NCBI GenBank assembly: GCA_031835245.1
Contig: JAVKOQ010000197.1
Span: 1-64,000, forward strand
DNA length: 64,000 nucleotides
Source: Balamuthia mandrillaris
Taxonomy: Eukaryota; Discosea; Longamoebia; Balamuthiidae
Direction: 5' to 3'
Both the position numbers and the translations under genes were made by a program. Below are positions 42,380 to 54,190 of this stretch, piece after piece. Each line of letters begins with the position of its first letter. Position 1 is the first letter of the stretch. The notes beneath the pieces were generated by a model that was not told the origin of the DNA, did no database searches, and worked only from the letters and a program-made list of their open reading frames with translations.

Positions 42380-44359
42380 ATGTTACGCGGAATTCAAAAG
42401 ATGCAGCCCACTTACACAACCTCCTTATTGAGGGTACGTGCCTTGTTCTCTTTCTGCGTCCTTCTCTTTTTTTTTTTTTTTTGATTTGGTTCTGAGGTTC
42501 GCTACTTGCACAGAGCTCACACTTGGCAAGCAGCCTTAAAACCACCAGCTGGGTTTCTCGCGGAGTTCGCGCTTATTCGTAAGTACCTTGTTTTGAGCAT
42601 TGCTTTTTTTTTTTTGAATAGCCAGGATTTTATTTTGCCAGTAGGGCGCTCTCACTCACTCGCTCTTTTTCTCACTCACTTAGCACTAAGGAGCCAATTA
42701 TTGGCATTGACTTGGGAACTACAAACTCTTGTGTGGCCATCATGGAAGCCGGACAACCTAAAGTGATCGAAAACAAGGAAGGCATGCGAACCACTCCTTC
42801 GGTAGTGGCTTTCACTAAGGACGATCAAGGCCGCACAGAGCGACTGGTGGGTGTAACTGCTAAACGTCAGGCCGTCACCAACCCTTCAAACACCTTCTTC
42901 GCCGTAAAGAGGTTGATTGGTCGTCAATTCTCCGACCCTGCCACACAAGAAGACATCAAAAGAGTCCCTTACAAAATTGTCAGACACACTAACGGCGACG
43001 CCTGGTTGGAAGACACTTTCGGAAGGAAATATTCTCCAAGCGAAATCAGTGCTTTCACCTTGATGAAGATGAAGGAGACTGCTGGTGCGCGGTTTTTCCC
43101 TTGCCCCCCTCCTCTTGTCATTTCGTGCAGCACGAAGGAAGACTAACCTTTCGTACAGAGGATTATCTCGGAAAGGAGATCAAAAAGGCTGTGATCACTG
43201 TTCCTGCCTACTTCAATGACTCGCAAAGGCAAGCCACTAAGGATGCCGGAAAGATTGCTGGTCTTCAGGTTGAAAGGATTATCAACGAACCTACGGCTGC
43301 TGCTCTGGCGTATGGCCTTAACAAGAACGAAGGGGAGACCGTGGCAGTATACGATCTTGGAGGTGGTACCTTTGATATCTCAATCTTGGAGATTTCCAAG
43401 GAGGGAGTGTTTGAGGTGAAAGCCACCAACGGAGACACATTCTTGGGAGGCGAGGACTTCGATAACGCGTTGTTAGACTATCTCGTTGACGAGTTCAAGA
43501 AACAAGAGGGCATCGATTTGTCAAAGGACAAGCTGGCCATGCAAAGACTTCGTGAAGCTGCCGAAAAGACCAAATGCGAGTTGTCCTCTACCGTCCAAAC
43601 CGAGATCAACCTGCCTTACATTACCGCAGGACCTGCCGGACCCAAGCACTTGAACCTCAAGATTACCCGCGCTTTGTTGGAGAAACTGACTGACAAGCTT
43701 ATTCAACGTACAATCGAACCCTGTCGTGCCTGCCTTAAGGATGCTGGTTTGGACACCAAGGACATTGGAAGTGTCCTTTTGGTTGGCGGCATGACGCGCA
43801 TGCCCAAGGTCCAGGAAACCGTCAAAAAATTCTACAACAAGGAGCCTAATAAGTCTGTCAATCCTGATGAGGCTGTGGCCATGGGTGCTGCTATTCAGGG
43901 TGGCGTTCTTGCTGGGAACGTCACTGACATTCTTTTATTGGACGTTACTCCCCTTTCTCTCGGCATCGAGACCCTGGGAGGAGTTTGCACCAAGCTTATC
44001 CCGCGTAACACAACAATTCCTACCAAGAAGTCTCAGGTAAGTCTCAATGAAAAACAAAACAAAACAAAAAAAAAAAACTACACCAACCTACCAAGCTAAC
44101 CTATCATAATATCGTAGGTGTTCTCTACCGCAGCAGATGGACAGACAGAGGTGGAAATCAAGGTTTTGCAAGGCGAGAGGCACATGGCTGCTGACAACAA
44201 GGCTCTTGGTAGCTTCCACTTGACTGGCATCCCTCCTGCACCAAAGGGTACTCCTCAGATCGAAGTTACCTTCGACATTGACGCCAGCGGTATTGTTAAT
44301 GTTTCTGCCAGAGACAAGGCTACCGGCAAGGAACAAACCAGTACGTGCTCCTTTTTTCA

Positions 44360-44403
<44 letters not shown>

Positions 44404-44849
44404 TTCCCGTCTTTGTTCTATCGCCGATTAATTGGACAAACAATTTTCTAGTTCGTATCCAATCCTCTGGTGGTCTCTCTGAGCGTGACATTGAGAAGAT
44501 GGTGAAGGACGCCGAGGAACACGAAGAAGAGGACAGGAAGCGCAAGGATGAGACAGAGGCCCGTAATCATGCCGAATCCGTTATTTATGACATTGAGAAG
44601 AACTTGCGGGAATTCAAGGAATACGTGCCGGCTGACGAGGCCTCTACTTTGCACTCCGAAATTGCCGAGCTTCGCAAGACTATGCAGGAGGGAGATGCCT
44701 CCGCCGTCAAGGCAGGTGCTGATGCCCTTCAACAAAAGTCTCTCAAGGCCTTCGAATCTGCCTACAAGCAAAAGGCTGCCCAAAATGAATCCCAGAGCTC
44801 TGGGGGCAAGAAGACAGAGGAAGCCCCTGATGCTGAGGTAAAGGAATAA
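42380..44849 (+). CDS. HSPA9: Mitochondrial Hsp70 (mortalin/SSC1)
   Basis: Mitochondrial DnaK-type chaperone. Exons 42380-42433, 42514-42578, 42684-43084, 43159-44036, 44118-44340, 44452-44849. Exons 1-2 encode a basic presequence ([16 protein letters not shown]), then [20 protein letters not shown]. Nucleotide-binding motifs: [77 protein letters not shown]. The substrate domain includes [35 protein letters not shown] and an Asp/Glu/Lys-rich C-terminal helical lid. [14 protein letters not shown] and [14 protein letters not shown] are of the mitochondrial/bacterial type. Full length, about 670 residues. Intron 5 has a (CT)n tract at 44363-44402. Confidence 0.98.
44363..44402. repeat. (CT)n microsatellite in mtHsp70 intron 5
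   Basis: About 40 bp CT array on the sense strand, inside a 111-nt intron. Confidence 0.97.
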
Positions 44850-44961
44850 GCGCCCCCCAAAAAATAAATAAAATAGAAACTCGTTGAACAAAAACGATGA
44901 GCGGTCGTGCTTTGCAAATAATGGAGAGATTTTTAAAATGAAGCAACACGACACCTGCATC

Positions 44962-45700
44962 CTAGGAGGAGAGGAAGAATGGGCTGCTATCTGGAGAGGA
45001 GCAAGTGGGGAAGGAGAGGCCATCCCCAGGGGGTGGGGCCAGGTGCGGCATCAGCCATGAAAACCAGTGCCCTGCCAGTATGCTGCCATTGATGTACATC
45101 AGTGATCATTGTTGAGGAATAGACAAAAAAACAAAAAAAAAACAAAAAAAAAAGGAAGAGGGTTGCTTGCCCACCTGGGTTGCCCAAAGAAATAACGCCA
45201 ATTTTTTCTTTGCCCCAAGTCATAGGGATTATGGAACTCTTGCCCACTTTGCTTGGCTTGAGCTTCCATAAACCTATTGTAGTAGAACTCGATGGTAGTC
45301 TGCCCCGTCAGCACCAAATAGAGATGCCAACCTAGCATCAGACACATTGCCACCCATATCGCTAATGTCAACACGAATGTGAACATGGCTAAGCCTCGTG
45401 CATTAGTGCCTTGCCAGGGCTTTGTTTGTGTAGTGTGAAGTCACAATATGTTAGGTTGCAAACAGATACGGTTCACAAGAAAACAAAGGTACACCCATTA
45501 ACGCTTTACTACGGTGTAAACACTAGACGCACCACTTGAAAGTCGCGATCTACGAAAGGCCCATAGCTCATAAGGGCAACATAGGCGCAGCCCACCCATA
45601 GATAAAACAGAAAAAGAAAGAAGTAGCGATGATTAAAATGTCCTACACAGTTACACACCCATGCTACTCAAACACCTCATTAGCCAACAGTTACAATTGC

Positions 45701-45739
<39 letters not shown>

Positions 45740-46447
45740 AAGACATACGACAATGGTGGTCCATCTTTAGCACACACCTAAACGAAAAGCATTATTTAGC
45801 TGTCAAAAAGAACAAGGAGAACAACCAGCAGAATGAAATAATGAGGGGAGGCGGAGTGGTGATGCGTACTTCCGACAAACATGACAATGATGGGCACGAG
45901 GAGGTTTTGGTACTTTACCTACAAAACGTGAAATGAATCAGTCAGCCCTCTCGTGAACCAGTTGAAAAGAAGAGCAACAGCAGACGTACAGATTTTACAC
46001 CATCGACTAAAACCCTGGCCTCTTCGCGGGGCGGCCTCTCTTTCCAAGAGTTCTAACTCTTCTGGATCTACCTCCGTCTATTCGAGAATGGAAGTGAGTG
46101 GAGTGAAGGAAGGCGGGCAAACTTGCTAACAAGATGGAGTGACGAACGGTTTCAGGCGGAGAGCCAGGAGGCGTAAATACACACATAAAATAGTTGAAGA
46201 GTACGCCTTGGGCGAGGAACAAGCCCCACGCCACGTGCAGCATGCCATACAAGGAGAACACAGGAGTATGGTAGGGGAGGATGGCCAACAGGAACACGTA
46301 AATCACGCCTGCTATGAGAGTGGTCGCCAGCGCCACGAAAAACGGACCTATAATCCGCAGCAGCACTTCTGTCACTCTCTTGGAGTACTTGACCAAGGTG
46401 AAGGCCAGGTCCAAGAGGTGGTCACCAAGGCCCACCACCAACCCCAT
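44962..46447 (-). CDS. DHHC-type protein S-acyltransferase (ZDHHC16-like)
   Basis: Polytopic palmitoyltransferase. Exon 1 46144-46447 has membrane helices (IIGPFFVALATTLIAGVIYV, LHVAWGLFLAQGVLFNYFM) and TPPGSPPETV; then 45870-45918 VPKPPRAHHCHVCRK; 45749-45777 CVLKMDHHC; 45513-45663 CPWVCNCVGHFNHRYF and a helix; then FVLTLAIWVAMCLMLGWHLY, the TTxE motif QTTIEF, and HNPYDLGQRKNWRYFFG; and a last exon HWFSWLMPHLAPPPGDGLSF ending FLSS with TAG at 44962. The catalytic Cys is split across small exons. NPY.x.G...NW and the Pro-rich end resemble ZDHHC16. The acceptor/donor pair between the 45.5-kb and 45.4-kb exons is uncertain. An intron holds (GA)n at 45703-45736. Confidence 0.92.
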
Positions 46448-46700
46448 CTTCTTCTTCTTCTTCTGTCTCTTTCTTTTCTTTGCTGTGTCTGTGCTTTTTT
46501 GTCGACACGAGGAGAGAAACCCCTCAGCCCATCACACCACACGTGCGGGTGTTGGCATGATGCAGGCAGGCATGCATGCATGGAGGTATGTATTACAATA
46601 GAAGGAATGTGTGTGGCCAGGCTACCTGCTGGGGAGGTTTTTCGAAAAAAAAAGCAAGCTCACACGTGCAGCTCCCACCAAGCTCAGCGCTGAGAGGTGG

Positions 46701-47099
46701 CTAGGAGAGGAGCGTGCCCTGCAAACGAACTTTGGGGAGGGCAGCAAAAGTGAGGTCGCTGTAGCCGTCAGGCATGAGGCCCAAGGGCATGTCGGCGTCC
46801 ACCCAAATGACGGGCTCCTTGAACTGCCACTGACTCATAAGGCTGCGAAGTGGTATCCTCCCTTTGTCCAACACAACCTGTTGGGAGTGTAGCACCTGGG
46901 CGTGGTTGTGGCTGTTGACCAGCTGCACGGTAACGCTCCCCTGCCCGATCTCCGCCTCTATTCTTTGGCGTTGTTCTTCTTCGAGCTGCTGTGGCGTCTT
47001 CTTCGGAGGGCCCGTGGCTGCCCCGCTTTTGGATTGCAACCTGCGGGCGAGCCTGGCGTTCTCTTGCTCCAGCATGTCCTTTCCTCCTTGTCCGTCCAT
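46701..47099 (-). CDS. Hypothetical 132-residue coiled-coil/beta protein
   Basis: Single exon starting at ATG 47099 (MDGQGGKDMLEQENARLARR). The N-terminal 50 residues are charged and helical (LEEEQRQRIEAEIG); the C-terminal part is strand-rich with VTVQLVNSHNHAQVLHSQQV, VLDKGRIPLRSLMSQWQF and EPVIWVDADMPLGLMPDGYS. It reads like a small conserved domain, but I do not recognise the family. It is followed closely by the DHHC gene on the same strand. A 13-G run lies directly before the start. Confidence 0.6.
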   Translation of the reverse strand: MDGQGGKDMLEQENARLARRLQSKSGAATGPPKKTPQQLEEEQRQRIEAEIGQGSVTVQLVNSHNHAQVLHSQQVVLDKGRIPLRSLMSQWQFKEPVIWVDADMPLGLMPDGYSDLTFAALPKVRLQGTLLS

Positions 47100-47329
47100 G
47101 GGGGGGGGGGGGCACTCGTCTGCTGCTGCTGTTTGTAGCCGCGTGCTGCTGTGGTCTCCTTTATTTTGGTTTCTTTTGTCCGCAAAAAAAAGAAGGCAGC
47201 TTCCTTCCCTCCCTCTGGTGGTTCCTGCCCCTTCCTCTGCTGTGGCTGGCGCCTGGCTACCCCACTGCCCAACGACACAGCAGCAGCACCACCAATACTA
47301 CTAAAAATAATAAGGTAGCAGTAACAGCA

Positions 47330-49516
47330 ATGGGGAGGAGGGGGATAGAGGAGGAGGAGGGAGGAGCCTCCACTAATGCTCCAATGATGATGGGTCCAAT
47401 GGGCGGCGGGGGCTCAAGCCTCTTGGGCTGGAGGCGCTTGAAAGAAGCGGCAGCAACTGCTGGAAGGAGCCGCCCTGCTGTGATGGTCGGAACGGGGACA
47501 CGGCGATGGCTCTCACTGGGTGCCGGCGCTGCCATGATGTGCATAGCCGGCACGCTCTATGACTTTAGCGTCTATGGCCCCGAGCTGAAGAAGGAGTTGG
47601 GCTGGGAGCAAGTCCAGCTCGGATTCGTGGGGGCCATGGGCAACGTCGGCAACTATACTGGCGTTCTCATAGGTTGCGTTCATACGCTGTTTTTTCGATG
47701 ACGAGCAAGCGGTGGTTGTTCCTGCTACTGACATACGAACGCCTGCAGGAATGTTCAACGACCGGTGGGGCGGACGAGCCGCTGCTTTGGTTTCCGGCCT
47801 GTTGCTGTTGTTTGGCTACCTTTGCATCTATCTTGCGTTTCGTCATATGTTGCCTTCTTTCTTTGTTTTGGTGGCATGTTTCATGTTCATGGTGGGGCAG
47901 GTTGGTACCACTTACACTCTCCTATCACTCTCCGTTGCAACGGAATGTTGATGGCCGCTCTCACAAGCAAGGGTTCCCATGGCACCTATACTGCCGCCCT
48001 CATGACCAACGTCAAGAACTTTTCAAGTAGCCACCGCGGCAAGGTCTCTTCCTTCTCTACTCTCGTTCTTACTTCATTGTATCAGTTGCATGTAATGGTG
48101 GGCTAACATGAGACAACGGGACAAGGCAGATAGTTGGCATGCTGGTGAGTTTATATGGCCTCAGCGGAGCCATCTTTACCCAACTCTATCGGTTGATATT
48201 TGCCTCTACAGCAAATGTGGCGGCCTTCATCCTACTAATGGCTGTAGCGTCGGGATTGGTAGACTTTATAAGTGCTATCTTTCTGGAAGAACATCCACCT
48301 GAAGCAACAACAACGGATAAACAAGAGGCAAATGAAACAGAAATGAGGGTATGACGCTTATTTGCCGTCTCTACGTCTAGTCTGCCTCACCTATTAAGTA
48401 AACAGCTTTTGTGCGACGACTCTAGCCCTGATGGGACTCAATCTCCTCGTGAACCTCTTGACACTGAGGATGTCAGTACCATTCATTACGAAAGGCAGCT
48501 TGGTTCGGAGGAAAGCAAGCCAGAATTGGAACAAAAAGAGCAAGATATACAGCATGATGAAGGGCAACCATCGTCTTCAATAGAAATCACAGGCTTAACA
48601 CTGCTCAAAAGCTCCTCCTTCTGGTTCCTATTTGCTGGCTTTTTTATTGCCACAGGCAGCGGCCTCTTGTTTATCAATCACGTACGACATTCCATATCTT
48701 ACCCTCACTCTCATTCTCAAGCGTTATATTTCACCTCTCATCTCGCGCTTTGCTGATCTGCATCCATAGGTAGGGTCACACATACTTAGCCTTGGTGGCA
48801 GCAGTGACTTCAAAGTTACAATTGTGATCCTGCTGTCGCTTTTTAACGCATTGGGTCGCGTTTTAGTTGGCTTTTTCTCCGACTTTGTGTACTCCTTTCC
48901 TTTACTTTCTTTTAACCGGTATAATAGGCTAACTTGACTCACTGCGAATGCCTCTTATTACAATAGGAGACACTACGTTCCGAGAATTGGTTTCGCACTC
49001 TTTTGTATTTGTCTAATGGGGGCAGCTCATTTGCTTTTGGCAATGGCTGGACAGGTGTGGGTAGTCGCGCTGGCCACCCCATTTGTTGGCCTTGCCTATG
49101 GAGGTACTTCCTAGCTCTCATTCGTATAGAAAGCGGGCTAACTGAAAGAGACCCATTTGTAAGCAGGGTTGTATGCGGCATATCCCACTCTTGTGAGCCT
49201 TCTCTTCGGATTGAAGAACTTTGGGCAGAACTGGGGTTGGTTAGCACTAGCGCCAGCGTCGGGAGGTCTGTGTCTAGGCTTGCTTGCTTCGGTTTTGTAT
49301 GACATGCAAGTAGTCAACCAGCATGATACCAGCGCTTCGCATAGTGGTAGTGGGGATGATGAAGGTCACGATTGTTATGGTTCCCACTGTTACCGCTACA
49401 TCTACTTTCTGACAGGAGGCCTTAACCTGCTGGCCGTTATCATTTCAATTGCTGTCCTTAAGGGGACGCGCCTCAGCAAACACTTCCTCCATAAGCCTTC
49501 TGCTGTTTACTATTAA
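47330..49516 (+). CDS. Nodulin-like / MFS transporter
   Basis: Twelve-helix-type major facilitator of the nodulin-like family. Exons 47330-47672, 47749-47900, 47972-48043, 48130-48348, 48406-48681, 48770-48898, 48967-49103, 49167-49516. Blocks: WLSLGAGAAMMCIAGTLYDF with SVYGPELKKELGW (typical start), GNVGNYTGVLIGMFNDRWGG, QGSHGTYTAALMTNVKNFSS with HRGKIVGMLVSLYGLSGAIF, a variable acidic cytoplasmic loop, LLKSSSFWFLFAGFFIATGS, GRVLVGFFSDF (loop 8-9 motif) and GLYAAYPTLVSLLFGLKNFG. TNVKNF and YGLSGAIFTQ are characteristic of nodulin-like proteins. Substrate unknown; plant relatives include iron and organic-acid carriers. The intron-2 acceptor at 47970-47971 restores the family sequence. Confidence 0.88.
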
Positions 49517-49669
49517 CGAGATAATCCACTGCGCCCCTCTTCACCAGACCTTCTGACACCGCTAGTGGGAGGGGAGAGAGAGCGCGTAACGAAGAGAAGA
49601 AGCGGCTACAACGTTTATAAATAAAATAAAAAATGATCTCCGCCTTAGCAAATTTACCTGTTAAGTTTA

Positions 49670-50377
49670 TCATTGTAAGTTAAGTGGCAGGGGAAAGGGT
49701 TTGGGTTTTACGCACATTTGTACATTGCCAATGGATTGGAAGCGCCTGAGGAGCTCGTCCCACTGTGCTGAGTCTAGCTCGAAGGCGTTCCTGTAAACTT
49801 CATCGTGTTCCACGTCTTCATCAACAGACAATTCTTTTTTGTAGTTGCCCGAGCAATACGTAAGTGTGCCTTTCACGGTATCAAAAATGAGAAGGGCGTG
49901 AGGCGTCCCGTTGCGTCTGCGCTTTGACACAATGCGGATGGGAAAGCCATTAACGTATTCCAATATTTGATCTATAATAGTTTCCGTTAACTCCAACTTA
50001 TGGTAACAATTGCACCTAAGCTCCATCTCCTGCTTTTTGTTCCTGGAAAAGTTGTCAACAACAGCAATCACATGAGAAACGAAGCTTGATTACCTCCTTG
50101 AAAGTTGAATACATTCCATCCCCTCTTCGAATCCGAAGGTGGCCACATACCCACACGCTTCTGGAGAGGGTCCGACGCTAGGGAATATATATTGTATCGG
50201 CTGCGGGGTGCTTGCCGACGTCTCGCAGACAAGGTAGCCATCGCAGCAATCTACGAAGACAACAAAGTGGTTCATTTTGTCATGTGGAACGATTTTAATC
50301 AGTTTCTTACAAGGAACAACTTTTGCCGCTAGTCCCGCCTAAGTTATTCAAAATATTAAAAGGGGAACGGCTACACT

Positions 50378-50436
<59 letters not shown>

Positions 50437-50634
50437 ACAAGCCTTTTTGAGTTGCTCACAAAGAATCACAGAAAGGCCGTAACAGTTCGCGCCGTTGCAG
50501 ATCAGTTCGGCTTGTTTATTTTCAGCCACATTTAGGGTATTATTGTAAAGATATTTTAGGTACTGTTCTTGCAATAGTGGCGCAGCCACGTTGGCAGCCT
50601 CGGCAGTGGTAAGCTGGGACGGCGCATCCACCAT
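49670..50634 (-). CDS. Hypothetical protein, three exons
   Basis: Exon 1 from ATG 50634 to about 50442 (MVDAPSQLTTAEAANVAAPL, helical, ending SVILCEQLKKAC), exon 2 50094-50328 (KVVPCKKLIKIVPHDKMNHF, VVFVDCCDGYLVCET), exon 3 49670-50042 (NKKQEMELRCNCYHKLELTE, GTPHALLIFDTVKGTLTYCS, WDELLRRFQSIGNVQMCVK). Junctions are GT-AG and in frame. The protein is about 270 residues, mixed alpha/beta, with scattered Cys. No family recognised. The first intron contains a 52-bp (GA)n tract (sense CT). Coding potential is well supported by splice consistency; function is not. Confidence 0.65.
50380..50432. repeat. (GA)n microsatellite in intron of the hypothetical gene
   Basis: Pure GA array on plus, CT on the sense strand of the minus-strand gene. 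Confidence 0.97.
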
Positions 50635-50785
50635 TCTTTTGCCTTCTTAGTTTTGAATAAGATGGGAGGAAAAAAAATGGCGGGAAAGTCCCATAATGTA
50701 AATGTAGTATGTCGAAATTTTCACCGAACGGCCTTCTCTCTGCTCTTTTCTTTTTGTCCCTCGCTAAACACCAGCAGCCAACACC

Positions 50786-51823
50786 ATGATCGTGACGCAG
50801 TACCCTTCTGCTGCCTTTCCTGCCGAACAAAAAGAGACCACGTTCATCCCAATAGAGCGTCGTAGCTTCACTTACTCTGATGCCATCGATTTCAAACTAC
50901 AAGCTAACGACACGGCTACCCCAGGCTGCCAACAGGAGGAATCCCAATCCTTATCTGACGAGGCACCAGTGATTAAAATGCACTTTGGGCCAACTGGCTC
51001 GTGGAGGGAGTTCCCCGTCACCGAATACGAGACAAACTACATCTTGGAAACCTTTTACGACACCAAGGAGCACCTCCTCACCAAGAAAAACTACTGGTTA
51101 AAATATTATCGAAAAGGGGACGGGAAAGAGCGCTGGATACTGAAGCGCTGCGCCCAGACAAAACGGTCTACTTCAGGAGACAATGTGACCTACTCTGTGT
51201 TGGAAGAAGAGGCCGCCATATTGGAACAGTTAGCAATCTTATTGGGCCACGAAGAGAAGTCGGTGGGCAAGTTTGAGGAACTGCGGCCATTTGCAACATT
51301 GGAGAGCTGCCGATACACCCCCAAAAACCCCAGTACGCTCACCAGCAACACATACTATTGGGACTTGGTTCGCTTTCAACCTCAACACTGGCGACTACTG
51401 GGAGTGCTCTGTGTCAAAAGAGAGACATCAGTTGAAGCCATCACCGCTGCCAACCTCCTTCCTGCGTCTACGAGGATGGGGATCATTGCTCCTGTCCGTA
51501 GCAAGATTGTGGAATATCTCTTTCAGTACAAGAGGAAGTGGTATGAAGAGCTGGTGCGCGAAGGTGTGGTGCCACAACGGAACTATCACCAACTGCCCCT
51601 TTGTGAACAATATCCCTTTGCCACTGGTTGTTGGAGACCCCCTTACGAGGTGGAGGGCTATCTCTCATGGGAACAAAGAATCGAAGCTTACGAAGAGATG
51701 GTGAATGCCTCTGAAGATTGCCTAGCCCCGGAGTATTTCTGCCGCTTGAAGAAGCACTACAAACATATGGTGAGATGGGGCAACATATCCATGGCTGATG
51801 ATGACCTACTGGACTACTTCTAA
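50786..51823 (+). CDS. CYTH-like (thiamine-triphosphatase-type) domain protein
   Basis: Intronless, 345 residues, ATG 50786. The middle region YETNYILETFYDTKEHLLTK then KNYWLKYYRKGDGKERWILK and YSVLEEEAAILEQLAILLG follows the CYTH pattern: acidic strand, YYDT, unusual-residue LRxR strand, W-x-LK strand. The canonical N-terminal ExExK is not obvious, and a C-terminal segment (IVEYLFQYKRKWYEELVREG) is extra. CYTH enzymes hydrolyse triphosphates such as thiamine triphosphate or inorganic tripolyphosphate. This member is divergent, so activity is uncertain. Its 5' end faces the hypothetical gene on the minus strand. Confidence 0.55.
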   Translation: MIVTQYPSAAFPAEQKETTFIPIERRSFTYSDAIDFKLQANDTATPGCQQEESQSLSDEAPVIKMHFGPTGSWREFPVTEYETNYILETFYDTKEHLLTKKNYWLKYYRKGDGKERWILKRCAQTKRSTSGDNVTYSVLEEEAAILEQLAILLGHEEKSVGKFEELRPFATLESCRYTPKNPSTLTSNTYYWDLVRFQPQHWRLLGVLCVKRETSVEAITAANLLPASTRMGIIAPVRSKIVEYLFQYKRKWYEELVREGVVPQRNYHQLPLCEQYPFATGCWRPPYEVEGYLSWEQRIEAYEEMVNASEDCLAPEYFCRLKKHYKHMVRWGNISMADDDLLDYF

Positions 51824-51946
51824 AAAATATTCTTTGTTTTTATTCTATGTTCAAGTAGCCAACTGTTCCCTCATGAGGCACTGTGTTTTAGGTGACAAAG
51901 GAAGGTACATAAAACAGAAGTGTTGATCCAGTTACAAATAACAGAA

Positions 51947-53316
51947 TTAGAAACCGCTGGCGTCGATGCACTTCACCAGTAAACTGGTCTGTACGTCTTG
52001 CCAGATATGCTTTATCTGGTTGGTGTCCGTGGCGCAGGTCGTGTGGATGTAAACTCTGTCTCTGTCGCCTTCTTTCTTGACCTGGCTTCGGAACTGTTTT
52101 TTAATAAACTTGATAGCGTTATCATAGTCCTTTCCGCCGGTGTACTCGGGGAAGAGCACTTTCAAATCCACTCGCTTTATCTTCTCCTGGAAAAGGTCGT
52201 CTTTGTTGAGGAAGAGAATAAACGGGGTGCGATGGAACCATTTCGAGTTTATCAGGTCGTTGAACAACTGCAATGCTTCCTCCAAGCGGTTTGTAGCGCC
52301 ATCCTCCTCCAATAACATGTCGTACTCGTTGGTGGCCGCCACAAAAATAACGGCCGTCACTATTATTAAGAAGAAAAAACTCTGTGAGCACCAACGACAC
52401 AACCATAACAAGAGCCAGAACGATGCAAAATAAAAAGAAGAAGGTGGACAACAAGAAAAGAAAAACAAGAAGCGCATAAAGAGAGATGTATGGCATAAGG
52501 ACTAACCCTCGCTGAAGCAATGAATCCATTTCTCACGTTCTCCTCGCTGACCTGCTGCGTCAATCATCCTGTTAAAATACGGCTGTAAGTTTTCCCTTTC
52601 TAGGTGAGAGAGAGCAACAAACCTGATCTCGTGGCCTTCAACATTAAATGTAGATTCTTGAACACCACATGTTCGTTTTCTGATGGGGTGGCGTCAGTAC
52701 CGGCAAAAGGATAATGCCACGTTAAAAACAGAGAGGAAACAGAAAGGTGTTACCTTTGAAAGAGAATATCTTGGTTAGAAGGTACATAGTCTGAAGCAGC
52801 CAGTCGGTCAATGTCCTCGACGTAACTGCAAATGAGAGAAAGGATGATGATGGATTATGTCTTAGCAAGTCGCCAGCAATCAAACAGCAAAGAGGACACT
52901 GTACTGTTGTGAAGACAGGTTGATGACAAATTCGTTCGCTCGCTTCAACGCCTCTTGCACATGGCTGTCGTTCCAAAGCGCCTTCACGGCTGCGACGATG
53001 TCCGGCTTAAGGGCCAAACCGTCCAATTTCTCGGGTCCAAGTTCAGGTACATTGCCGGAAGCTCTGAGCCCCATGGCCACTCCTGCTTTTGCCTTTGCTT
53101 TTTCTTTGCCTTTACCGGAGCCAGTGACTTCCTCGTCCTCTTCCTCCTCGCCGTTTGCTTGCGTTGGGGAACGTGGTGGGGGCACCAAGTTACGTTCCAA
53201 CGCGATCTTTGTTATGAGTTCAGCATGCTCCTGAGTATACCACAAATTCCCTTCATTATTAGCTCCTCACACAAACGAGCACCCTGGCTTAAAAAATATA
53301 TACCGAGCAAACAGAA

Positions 53317-53355
<39 letters not shown>

Positions 53356-53823
53356 AAAGAATGAAATAAAGGACATCTAGAATAAAGGTAACGAGGAAAG
53401 AGAGAAACAACAAGCAAATAAACATACCTCGTTGTCAGGAGCAACGCCACTGCTCTCTCGGACTAGGGTGGCAATAAAACCGATTACGTTTGCATAAATG
53501 CTTCTTTTGTACTCCGCCTTCTCCTCCGCTGTGAATCCGTCTGTATGAATAATTCTCATCTGCTTAGCAAGGGTGGACTTTCCGCTGTCTCCCGTTCCTG
53601 TTTTTAAAAACAAAATATTAAAATTTAAAAACAGCTCATGTGAGCTGCCTGGTGAAGTGCTTCGAAAGGGAGTATAGCACGAACCAAGCAACAAAATTTT
53701 CTTCTGCTTTCGCATCTGTTGGGCAGCTTCTTTCAGTCCCTTTTCTATGGCCAAATGCCTCTGCCTTTCCTCCTCACTCCCGAAGGAGGTTTTTCGAGCG
53801 TGTCCTCCCTTGAACAACTTCAT
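51947..53823 (-). CDS. Heterotrimeric G-protein alpha subunit, divergent
   Basis: Exons 53695-53823, 53428-53596, 52915-53230, 52754-52825, 52623-52679, 52507-52568, 51947-52359. GTPase motifs: P-loop LLLGTGDSGKSTLAKQM; catalytic Arg and switch I QRKRTCGVQESTF (R-x-x-T kept, second Thr replaced by Cys); switch II MIDAAGQRGEREKWIHCFSE (DAAGQ in place of DVGGQ); NKxD as FLNKDDLF; TCATDT. Family segments also include NEYDMLLEEDGATNRLEEAL and LFPEYTGG. The helical domain holds a 35-45-residue insertion that is Pro, then Glu, then Lys/Ala-rich. The N-terminus MKLFKGGHARK lacks the Gly2 needed for myristoylation and the C-terminus is CIDASGF, so receptor coupling may differ. The 3' part is one long exon. 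Confidence 0.92.
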
Positions 53824-53849
53824 ACTGTTTTTGTTGTGGTGGCTGGCAA

Positions 53850-53867
53850 GTCTCGATCTTTCGAGAC
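53850..53867. promoter_or_regulatory. TCGA palindrome upstream of the G-alpha ATG
   Basis: GTCTCGA and TCGAGAC separated by TCTT, a perfect 7-bp hairpin 27-44 nt upstream of the start codon on the minus strand. Function inferred only from position. Confidence 0.4.
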
Positions 53868-54190
53868 AGGAATAAGAATAAAAAAAATAGGTTATTATAG
53901 CGCTTTAGCCGGGCCACAGCAGCGTGTTCGCCTCCTCTTTCTTGTCTGTTTTGTTTGCAAAAGAAAGGGGGTCGGGTTGTCGTGGTCGCGGTAACGTTTT
54001 TTTTTATGCTTTTATGATTTAAAATAGCGCAACGCTTCATTAATTTATTACAATGAAAAGTTACCAAATAAATATTTTGCCAACAAGCGGCAAAATAATT
54101 GTGGCTAAGGAACGACAATAATTGGCGGAGAAATAATAATGCGGAGGGGCAACAAGGTTACCAAACTCTCCGATGAGGAAAACGTGAGTG

